9,817 bases of DNA, from positions 1 to 9,817 of the forward strand of contig CAOJXM010000023.1 of the NCBI GenBank assembly GCA_948465625.1, written 5' to 3'. Positions 1 through 5,576 of this stretch are shown in pieces. This stretch comes from an uncultured Clostridium sp. (GTDB taxonomy: Bacteria; Bacillota; Clostridia; TANB77; CAG-508). The notes beneath the pieces were generated by a model. It searched no databases and was not told where the DNA came from. It worked only from the letters and a program-made list of their open reading frames with translations. The position numbers were made by a program, and so were the translations under genes. Position 1 is the first letter of the stretch. Each line of letters begins with the position of its first letter.

Positions 1-1004
1 AGTCCACGTATAATTAGGGTGGCACTTTGCGAACTACAATTTCCTCCTGTTCCCATTATCATAGGAATAAAGGCTACTAATACTGGAATGGTAGCAAATG
101 CATTTTCGTAATTGGTAATAATGGCTCCTGTAAGGGTGGCTGACAACATTAAGATTAATAACCAAACAATTCTATTTTTAGCATGTTGTAGCACAGTTGT
201 TTTAAAATATCCATCTTCTGCTGGTGTCATAGCAGCCATAATTTCAAAGTCTTCTGTATTTTCTTCTTGTAGTACTGCCATAGCATCGTCAAATGTAATG
301 ATTCCCACTAATCGATTTTCTGTATCTACTACGGGTAATGCCAAAAAGTCATATTTATTAAATTTTTTGGCAATTTCTTCTTGGTCTTCTAAGGTATTTA
401 CGGTAATTAAGTTTTTATGCATAATATTTTCTATTTTTTCATGTTCGTCTGATAATAACAAAGTTTTTACTGTTACTAAGCCTTCTAATCTTCTACTTGC
501 ATTTAAAACATAACATGTATAGATGGTTTCTTTTTCTACACCAATCTTCTTAATTCTTTTAAAGGCTTCTGCTACTGTCATGTTCTTTTTTAAGTCTACA
601 AATTCATTTGTCATAATGCTACCAGCACTGTCTTCTGGATATTTTAAATATTCATTGATTAGTCTTCTTTGTGTAGCATCTGTATTTTTTAATAGACGTT
701 TTACTACATTTGCTGGCATTTCTTCTATTAAGTCTACGGTATCATCTAAAAACAGGTTGTCCATCACCTCTTTAATTTCTTTATCTGTCAATGCATGAAT
801 TAATCTTTCTTGTCCTTCTGGATCTATATAGGCAAAAGTATCTACCGCAATATCCTTTGGTAATAGTCGATATACAACAGCTAATGCTTCCTTATCTAAT
901 TCTTCTAATAAAATCGCAATATCAGCACTGTTTTGTGTTACTAATAATTCATGCAATTTTGAATAATTTTTTTCCTCTAAAAATTGTTCGATTTGTTCTT
1001 TCAT
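1..1004 (-). CDS. mgtE: Magnesium transporter MgtE, C-terminus cut by window edge
   Basis: This is a Mg2+ channel/transporter of the inner membrane. The reading frame runs open from an ATG at 1004 to the window edge, giving 334 codons of a family usually about 450 residues long. Residues 1 to about 130 form the acidic helical MgtE N domain (for example DDTVDLIEEMPANVV). The motif YPEDSAGSIMT opens a tandem CBS pair at roughly residues 130 to 255, the cytosolic Mg2+ sensor. The plug helix and first membrane segment follow (KNRIVWLLILMLSATLTG). The last visible residues, GTGGNCSSQSATLIIRG, match the conserved GGN-x-x-SQS-x-T-L-x-x-RG segment of the family. The remaining membrane helices lie outside the window. 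A strong RBS (AAGGAGGGG) precedes the start. The gene sits 36 bases after the radical SAM gene and probably shares its transcript. No M-box riboswitch was found in front of it. Confidence 0.95.
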   Translation of the reverse strand, partial: MKEQIEQFLEEKNYSKLHELLVTQNSADIAILLEELDKEALAVVYRLLPKDIAVDTFAYIDPEGQERLIHALTDKEIKEVMDNLFLDDTVDLIEEMPANVVKRLLKNTDATQRRLINEYLKYPEDSAGSIMTNEFVDLKKNMTVAEAFKRIKKIGVEKETIYTCYVLNASRRLEGLVTVKTLLLSDEHEKIENIMHKNLITVNTLEDQEEIAKKFNKYDFLALPVVDTENRLVGIITFDDAMAVLQEENTEDFEIMAAMTPAEDGYFKTTVLQHAKNRIVWLLILMLSATLTGAIITNYENAFATIPVLVAFIPMIMGTGGNCSSQSATLIIRG

Positions 1005-1040
1005 TCTTTTTCCCCTCCTTTCCTTACTTTTCCTTCTTCT

Positions 1041-1817
1041 TTAAAATTCTGGCACATATTCTTCTTCGTGTGTTCCTAATTCTTGTATGTATCCATTTGG
1101 TAATCCTAAAGAGTATAAGTAATTTTCTACTTCTTTATACTCTTTTTTTGTTAATTTTCGATTGATTCCTTCTATTTCTTTTGCCTGATAAGTTGGAAAG
1201 TATTGTGCCATTACACTAACCCATATATCTTGTGGCATATTTTCTTTTATCCATTTTAAAATGTGTTTGGTATTTAAAATATGGTTTGGTAATACTAGAT
1301 GACGAATGATAACCCCTTTTTGAATAATTCCTTCTTCATTTAAGATAGGTGTTCCTACTTGCTCATACATTCTTTTAATAGCTTGTGTGGCGTTTTCAAA
1401 ATAGTGGTTTACTTTGGAACACTTAGTTGCTACTATATCACTATAATATTTTAAATCTGGTAAATACACATCAATATATCCTTTTAGTAAATCTATGGTT
1501 TCTACTGTTTCATATCCATTTGTATTATAGATAATAGGTATATCTAATCCTTTGCTTTTTGCTAATGCAATTGCCTCTATAATATGATACACATAAGATG
1601 TTGGTGTAACTAGGTTAATATTATGTGCTCCTTTTTCTTGTTGCTCTAGCATTGCCTTTGCTAGTTCCTCTACACTCATGTCTTTTCCTTTTCCTTGTTG
1701 ACTAATTTTATAGTTTTGGCAATAACAACATTTTAAATTACAATTGGAAAAGAAAATCGTTCCAGACCCCTTTGTTCCACTAATACATGGTTCTTCAAAG
1801 TGATGTAAGGATTGCAA
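1041..1817 (-). CDS. Radical SAM protein, PflX/COG1313 type (main frame of a frameshifted gene)
   Basis: This is the catalytic part of a PflA-like radical SAM protein, a cytosolic iron-sulfur enzyme that would cleave S-adenosylmethionine to a radical. Family members are annotated as putative pyruvate formate-lyase activating enzymes, but their true substrate is not established. The 4Fe-4S motif is CNLKCCYC, with cysteines at residues 26, 30 and 33 of this frame. Family-typical blocks are HHFEEPCISGTKGSGTIFFS before it and GAHNINLVTPTSYV, YNTNGYE and YLPDLKYY after it. The TTG at 1817 is only the first possible start in this frame. The homologous sequence continues upstream in frame to about 1856 (SGTCGCDATLKVA) and then jumps frame into the piece at 1837-1926. 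The gene lies between the glycosyltransferase and mgtE in one apparent operon. Whether a working enzyme is made depends on whether the frameshift is real. Confidence 0.85.
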   Translation of the reverse strand: MQSLHHFEEPCISGTKGSGTIFFSNCNLKCCYCQNYKISQQGKGKDMSVEELAKAMLEQQEKGAHNINLVTPTSYVYHIIEAIALAKSKGLDIPIIYNTNGYETVETIDLLKGYIDVYLPDLKYYSDIVATKCSKVNHYFENATQAIKRMYEQVGTPILNEEGIIQKGVIIRHLVLPNHILNTKHILKWIKENMPQDIWVSVMAQYFPTYQAKEIEGINRKLTKKEYKEVENYLYSLGLPNGYIQELGTHEEEYVPEF

Positions 1818-1836
1818 GGCAACTTTTAGAGTTGCA

Positions 1837-1926
1837 TCACAACCACATGTTCCGCTTCTTACCTGCTAATCTATTTACTTTACAATGATGTGGACATATT
1901 GTACACGCTTCTAACTTTTCTATCAT
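1837..1926 (-). pseudogene. Detached N-terminal piece of the radical SAM gene, with Cys motif, out of frame
   Basis: This is a 29-codon ORF from an ATG at 1926 to a TGA at 1837-1839. It encodes MIEKLEACTICPHHCKVNRLAGK and then loses homology. The C-x2-C-x3-C...NR...GK pattern is the usual start of COG1313 proteins, which continue as SGTCGC...LKVA. That continuation is present in the next frame (1856 to 1818), so removing one base around 1855-1860 (minus-strand AAGAAGC) would restore a single gene from 1926 to 1041 of about 295 residues, a typical family length. The start is supported by an AGAGGA ribosome binding site that overlaps the TAG stop of the glycosyltransferase, suggesting translational coupling. 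The natural gene therefore began here and not at the TTG at 1817. Confidence 0.82.
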
Positions 1927-1934
1927 TTTTTCCT

Positions 1935-4253
1935 CTATACAATCTTTTTGGCTACTTCTTTTACTTTACTATCTAAATTCGATTTTTTAATTAGTTTCAT
2001 GATGCCTGTTTTCTTTAATAGTTTTACAAAACCTCTCCAAATTGGATTAGCCCACAATTTTGATTTTAACATAGAATACTTATACCCATTATCAACACTA
2101 ATATTCCCAAAAAATTTGGTATTAAAATTGTAGCAAAGCCATTCGTATTCCGCTTTTTGTACCATTAATTGTTTGCTTACCATTTCTTTGCATAAATGTA
2201 TATTTTGCTTTAATGCCTCACCATTTTGTATTTTTTCTTTATTTGGATTTTGTTTCGTTTCTTCTAATATATCAGACATTCTTTTTATCATATGCTCTAT
2301 GGTAAATCCTTGTAATATAGTGTTTCTTGCCTCTTTTTTGTACTCTTCTAAGTGTTCTAATACTTCATTTAAAGCTACTACATAACTTTGTATTTCCTCT
2401 TTTTTATACTCAAAATCCATAATTTCCGTTTCTTTTTGTAAACATGGTACAATGACTCCCACTTTATCATGAATTAATTCCTTTTGTCCTCCAATATCAG
2501 CTGATACAACGGGTACTCCCATTGCCAATGATTCATAGGAAGTAAGTGCTAGTCCTTCTTTAATAGAACAATTTAGTGTTACATCACTTATCTTGTACAC
2601 TTCCTCAGTACTGCCTACTGCTCCTATAAAATACATATTGTTTTGTATGTTATACTTTTTAGCTTTTGCTTTAATTTTATCTAGAAGCGGACCATCTCCT
2701 GCTACTACAATGGCAACATCTTGCCTCGTCTTTAATAATTCCCTCATAATTTTCATAAATAAAAATGGTCTTTTTTGATAATCAATTCTAGCAATAAAAG
2801 AAACTATTTTTTTATTGGTTGGTAATTGATATTTTTTTAGAATCTCTTCTTTATTGTATTTATCTGGGTTAAATTTTTCTGCATCTACTCCGATATATAC
2901 TGTTTCTACTTCTTGTTGTGGCTTGTGAAAATGTTCTACTAAAATCTTTTCTGAATTTTTATTACATACTAAAGTTTTATCAATTACCTCTTGAAAAACT
3001 GCTGAATCTCTTGAGTAACCACCATTTCGGTTATACCATTCTTCCATATGTACATAGTCTAAAATAGGAATATTGCTATATTTTGCTTTTAAATATGGTA
3101 AGATATTGTATCCAAATACAGAATTCGTATTTAGTATTATATCAATATTGTTTGTTTCTATGATACTTTGAACAAAGCTTACCCAATACTTGGTGTCAAG
3201 AAAAGTGGTTAAATCATAAATTGCTTTTACTTCTTCTTCAAATTGTTGTCGCCATTCATTTTCATGTGGATTGGTGGTAAGAATAATAACTTCAAATTTA
3301 TTTTTGTCTAATCCTCTTATTAAATCTAAATTAAACTTATCTGCCCCACCCATTGTCATCCATGGAAAAATCATCAATATTTTTATTTTTCCATTGTCTT
3401 CGTATTTTGGTACTAATAAAGTTTGTGGCTTTTCTTCTAATAAGTCCCAATTATATTTTTCCCTTGGATATTGAATCGCTTCTACTTCCTTTGTTATGGT
3501 TTTAGCTGTATTTTGTATGATTTCCATAGCACGTTCTTTATTGTTCCTTGCTCTTCCTAATTCACTATTTTCGGTCTTTTTCTTTCGATACCAAAAGCCC
3601 AAAAAGCTCATACGTACAGGATATTTTTCTTTTGCTAGTAGCTTTAGCCAGAAATTCCAATCCTCATAAATTGCTTTTTCTCTTAATTCGTATCCATTTA
3701 CAGCAAAGAATTCTTCTTTTCTTATCATTCCTGTAATAGCTAAAATATTTTCCTTTTTCTCGGTTTGTGTTGTAAACCATTTTCTCCATAAAAATTCTTC
3801 TTCATCAAAATTTACAAAATCTGTATATGTCCAACTTGCCTCTTGATTGGTTTCTAATGTCCAATAGGCACACTCTAAGTAAGTATTAATAATTAAATCA
3901 TCCTCATCTAAAAAGAATAAATATTTCACACCTTCTTGACTTTGTTTGGCTCCGAAATCTCTACTATCTGCTGCTCCTCCATTTTCTTTATGAAATACTT
4001 TGATTCTACTATCCATTTTAGCTACCTTTTCGATTCTTTCTAAACATTGTTCATCGGTTGAGCCATCATCTACAATTAACCATTCCCAATAAGGAAATGT
4101 TTGATTAAAAATACAATTGGCTGTTTGCTCTAAATATTCTGCACTATTATATACTGGTGTAATAATGGATATTACTGGTTTTTCTTGATTGATTAATTTA
4201 TCTTGTTTATTTTGCTTTTTCCCTGGTTCTAGTTCATAATTAAATTTGTTCAT
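1935..4253 (-). CDS. Two-domain glycosyltransferase (GT2 + GT4)
   Basis: This 772-residue protein probably transfers two sugars in surface polysaccharide, glycoprotein or glycolipid synthesis; donor and acceptor cannot be read from the sequence. The GT2 domain (about 26-235, GT-A fold) begins PVISIITPVYN and has DDGS (62-65), a DEDD metal/nucleotide-sugar motif (116-119) and EDWNFWLKL (197-205) at the expected catalytic-base position. The GT4 domain (about 288-660, GT-B fold) has the MGGADKFNLDLIRGL glycine loop near 301, IARIDYQKRP (487-496), VVAGDGP (517-522) and an E-x7-E motif (E566, E574) followed by SLAMGVPVVSADIGG. The last 80 residues form a basic tail with amphipathic stretches (FVKLLKKTGIMKLIKK), perhaps for membrane contact. 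No signal peptide or clear membrane helix was seen. The ATG at 4253 has an AAAGGA RBS 9 bases upstream and a strong promoter at 4288-4316. The gene is first in the run with the radical SAM protein and mgtE. Confidence 0.9.
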   Translation of the reverse strand: MNKFNYELEPGKKQNKQDKLINQEKPVISIITPVYNSAEYLEQTANCIFNQTFPYWEWLIVDDGSTDEQCLERIEKVAKMDSRIKVFHKENGGAADSRDFGAKQSQEGVKYLFFLDEDDLIINTYLECAYWTLETNQEASWTYTDFVNFDEEEFLWRKWFTTQTEKKENILAITGMIRKEEFFAVNGYELREKAIYEDWNFWLKLLAKEKYPVRMSFLGFWYRKKKTENSELGRARNNKERAMEIIQNTAKTITKEVEAIQYPREKYNWDLLEEKPQTLLVPKYEDNGKIKILMIFPWMTMGGADKFNLDLIRGLDKNKFEVIILTTNPHENEWRQQFEEEVKAIYDLTTFLDTKYWVSFVQSIIETNNIDIILNTNSVFGYNILPYLKAKYSNIPILDYVHMEEWYNRNGGYSRDSAVFQEVIDKTLVCNKNSEKILVEHFHKPQQEVETVYIGVDAEKFNPDKYNKEEILKKYQLPTNKKIVSFIARIDYQKRPFLFMKIMRELLKTRQDVAIVVAGDGPLLDKIKAKAKKYNIQNNMYFIGAVGSTEEVYKISDVTLNCSIKEGLALTSYESLAMGVPVVSADIGGQKELIHDKVGVIVPCLQKETEIMDFEYKKEEIQSYVVALNEVLEHLEEYKKEARNTILQGFTIEHMIKRMSDILEETKQNPNKEKIQNGEALKQNIHLCKEMVSKQLMVQKAEYEWLCYNFNTKFFGNISVDNGYKYSMLKSKLWANPIWRGFVKLLKKTGIMKLIKKSNLDSKVKEVAKKIV

Positions 4254-4287
4254 CTATGTTCATCCTTTCTCGTTTTGTATGTTCTAA

Positions 4288-4316
4288 ATTATATCAAAAA
4301 AAAACACAAAACTCAA
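4288..4316 (-). promoter_or_regulatory. Sigma-A type promoter for the glycosyltransferase operon
   Basis: On the minus strand, TTGAGT (4316-4311) is followed by exactly 17 bases and TATAAT (4293-4288). The -10 box is perfect and the -35 has four of six consensus bases. Transcription would begin near 4281, leaving a leader of about 28 bases before the ATG at 4253. The spacer contains a run of nine T, so the promoter overlaps a terminator-like hairpin (4296-4333). Confidence 0.75.
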
Positions 4317-4333
4317 CGAATTTCATGTTTTTT
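4296..4333 (-). terminator. AT-rich terminator-like hairpin upstream of the glycosyltransferase
   Basis: The minus-strand arms AAAAAACATGAAA (4333-4321) and TTTTGTGTTTTTT (4311-4299) pair over 13 positions, two of them G-U, around a 9-base loop. The T-run continues three bases past the stem. It could end transcripts coming from gpr and through the CRISPR-like repeats. The stem has little GC, and the T-run also serves as spacer of the promoter at 4288-4316, so function as a terminator is uncertain. Confidence 0.4.
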
Positions 4334-4340
4334 ACTTAAT

Positions 4341-4442
4341 TTTTAAATAAATATTTCAATAGCACAATTCTAAAACATATACGGTACATATTCAGACGAC
4401 TTTACGGTTTTACTACTATCTAAAACAGCACAATTCTAAACC
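4341..4442 (-). CRISPR. Mini CRISPR array remnant, type II-A-like, two repeats and one spacer
   Basis: On the minus strand a 36-nt unit (4442-4407) starts GGTTTAGAATTGTGCT and ends GTAGTAAAAC. A 30-nt stretch follows (4406-4377), and then a second unit (4376-4341) that starts GTTTTAGAATTGTGCT. The units start 66 bases apart, the classic 36 + 30 spacing of type II-A arrays. The first unit has the G(T)TTTA...TAAAAC terminal dyad of that class. By eye, against the Streptococcus pyogenes repeat recalled from memory, about 26 of 36 positions agree. The second unit matches only over its first 16 nt and then decays, as terminal trailer-end repeats often do. Array direction would put the leader at 4443-4513, on the gpr side. 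No cas1, cas2, csn2, cas9 or tracrRNA was recognised in the window, so this is an orphan or relic array. With only one spacer, chance similarity is not fully excluded. Confidence 0.6.
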
Positions 4443-4513
4443 TCTTTTGTTTATCATTGTTTTGTAATCTTTAACAATATTACCTTATCCATTACAAGTG
4501 TTTCTAGTAAAAT
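4443..4513 (-). other. Gap between gpr stop and CRISPR-like repeat (possible leader)
   Basis: These 71 AT-rich bases hold no gene. On the minus strand they end CAAAAGAG directly before the first repeat. They contain a small dyad, ATTGTT...AACAAT, with an 11-base loop about 12 to 34 bases before the repeat, and a longer-range TTGTAAT...ATTACAA pair. No T-run terminator for gpr is visible here. If the repeats are a real array, this is where its leader should be. No convincing promoter pair was found. Confidence 0.35.
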
Positions 4514-5446
4514 TTACAAACTCATATTAATTCCTCTTGCTACAATATCTTTCATATTCTCTATTAAATCATCTATTTCTTTTGGTGTTACAATAAAATT
4601 ATAATCTTTTGGTAATAAGGCATCTTTTATCATCTCATATTTATCTTGTTCTACTAATTGATTCAAATACTCATTTGACTTTGCTTCTTGTTGTAATTTT
4701 TCAATAAATAAATCCAAACTATCTGAAGCAATGGTTGCTGCATCTACTACTGTTGGTATACCAATGGCAATAACAGGAATGTTTAGTGTATCCATACTTA
4801 AATCTTTTCTTGTGTTACCAACTCCTGCTCCTGGTGTAATCCCTGTATCTGCTAGTTGTATTGTACTGCTAATTCTTTCTATACTTTTGGAAGCTAGTGC
4901 ATCAATCACAATTAGCAATTTGGGCTTAATATTTTCTACAATTCCCTTAATTACTTCTAAAGTTTCAATTCCAGTTGTTCCTAGTACTCCTGGCGAAATG
5001 GCACTAACTGGTCTTGTATTTTCTGGCAAATATTGTGGCATATACGCTAAAATATGTCTGGTTACATCAATTTCATTAATTACTTTTGGTCCTAATGAAT
5101 CTGGCGTAATATAGATATTTCCTAATCCCACCACTAATATGTCCTCTTGTGAGGTAACATGCTTTCCTATTAATTCTTTTAGTTCCTTTGATAATACTTC
5201 TGCTGATTTTTGTATATCCTCTTCGGTTGCTAATTTTAATTTCTTTATATCAATTGTAATATAGTCTCCTATTGGTTTTCCCAATGCATCTGCTCCATTT
5301 TGATTCACTATTTTTACTTTATAGGTTTTTAGCTTTTCATTAATTTCCTCTTCATAACTTTCTACTCCATCCACTTCTTTTAAATTATTATTCTTTTTAT
5401 AAATGTCTCTTCTTTCTACTGCTAAATCGGTTCTAAAATTATACAT
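4514..5446 (-). CDS. gpr: Germination (spore) protease Gpr
   Basis: Gpr is the A25-family aspartic-type protease made in the forespore. It degrades small acid-soluble spore proteins (SASP) when the spore germinates. The 310-residue product is close to clostridial Gpr lengths. The N-terminal RTDLAVE (5-11) is the conserved propeptide/autoprocessing region. VVGLGNIYITPDSLGPKV (105-122) holds Asp116, and IVIDALASKS (179-188) holds Asp182; these should correspond to the two catalytic aspartates of the Bacillus megaterium enzyme (Asp127, Asp193). SPGVLGTTGIET, TGITPGAGVGNTRK and GIPTVVDAATI are further family blocks. The ATG at 5446 has an AAGGAG site upstream and a short leader from a candidate forespore promoter at 5478-5507. 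The gene seems monocistronic: no spoIIP follows, although that is a common neighbour in Bacillus. The presence of gpr marks the organism as a spore former or a recent descendant of one. Confidence 0.96.
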   Translation of the reverse strand: MYNFRTDLAVERRDIYKKNNNLKEVDGVESYEEEINEKLKTYKVKIVNQNGADALGKPIGDYITIDIKKLKLATEEDIQKSAEVLSKELKELIGKHVTSQEDILVVGLGNIYITPDSLGPKVINEIDVTRHILAYMPQYLPENTRPVSAISPGVLGTTGIETLEVIKGIVENIKPKLLIVIDALASKSIERISSTIQLADTGITPGAGVGNTRKDLSMDTLNIPVIAIGIPTVVDAATIASDSLDLFIEKLQQEAKSNEYLNQLVEQDKYEMIKDALLPKDYNFIVTPKEIDDLIENMKDIVARGINMSL

Positions 5447-5477
5447 AACTTCCTACTCCTTTTTATTGGTTTTCTAT

Positions 5478-5507
5478 TATTTTGAGAAAAAAAATTTTTT
5501 TTATTCA
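5478..5507 (-). promoter_or_regulatory. Candidate forespore (sigma-G/sigma-F) promoter of gpr
   Basis: On the minus strand TGAATA (5507-5502) is followed by 17 bases and CAAAATA (5484-5478). The known sigma-G pattern is roughly TGAATA, 17-18 bases, CATnnTA, so the -35 is perfect and the -10 differs at its third base. The predicted start near 5471 leaves a leader of about 25 bases. Almost the whole spacer is A7T8, part of a perfect A8T8 palindrome (5487-5502), which should be intrinsically bent DNA. In Bacillus subtilis gpr is known to be transcribed in the forespore by sigma-F and sigma-G, which fits. Confidence 0.6.
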
Positions 5508-5511
5508 TAAA

Positions 5512-5535
5512 TTTGTTGATAGCATCATCAACAAA
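5512..5535. repeat. Perfect 9-bp inverted repeat upstream of the gpr promoter
   Basis: TTTGTTGAT (5512-5520) and ATCAACAAA (5527-5535) are exact reverse complements around a 6-base loop, AGCATC. The dyad lies between the holA terminator and the gpr -35 box, only four bases from the latter. It could be a second, weaker terminator hairpin without a clean T-run, or a binding site for a dimeric regulator. The sequence alone does not decide. Confidence 0.5.
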
Positions 5536-5539
5536 CGCT

Positions 5540-5576
5540 AAAAGAACTTGCTGTATTTTCTACAACAAGTTCTTTT
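5540..5576 (-). terminator. Rho-independent terminator after holA
   Basis: On the minus strand AAAAGAACTTG(TTGTA) pairs with (TACAG)CAAGTTCTTTT around a GAAAA loop, giving a 16-bp stem with one G-U pair. It begins at the holA stop codon, and the stem ends in four T on the minus strand. On the plus strand the right arm ends in five T, so the structure could act in both directions. It closes the yvcK-debranching enzyme-ruvC-holA run and separates it from gpr. Confidence 0.75.

Noticed and set aside
1005..1040. M-box magnesium riboswitch in front of mgtE
   Set aside because: Only 36 bases separate mgtE from the preceding gene, far too short for that riboswitch; the gap holds just the RBS.
112..1165. 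Plus-strand ORFs of about 90 to 130 codons across the left end
   Set aside because: They are antisense to mgtE and the radical SAM gene. Their products are hydrophobic Ser/Leu/Phe-rich strings of the kind produced by the complement of AT-rich coding DNA, and they have no RBS.
1837..1860. Programmed +1 ribosomal frameshift in the radical SAM gene
   Set aside because: The site AAG AAG CGG offers poor re-pairing for a +1 slip and no stimulatory structure was evident. A simple insertion or sequencing error is more likely, though not excluded.
1948..3736. Plus-strand ORFs opposite the glycosyltransferase
   Set aside because: The minus-strand frame has full GT2 and GT4 motif sets; these are shadows without recognisable domains.
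4361..4460. A tracrRNA on the plus strand overlapping the repeat copies
   Set aside because: The plus-strand copies are perfect complements of the repeat without the bulge typical of an anti-repeat. What follows lacks a nexus hairpin or a terminator-like stem, and two copies at 66-base spacing fit an array better.
4443..4513. A sigma-A promoter inside the possible CRISPR leader
   Set aside because: TAATAT and TGATAA resemble -10 boxes, but no acceptable -35 lies at 16-18 bases.
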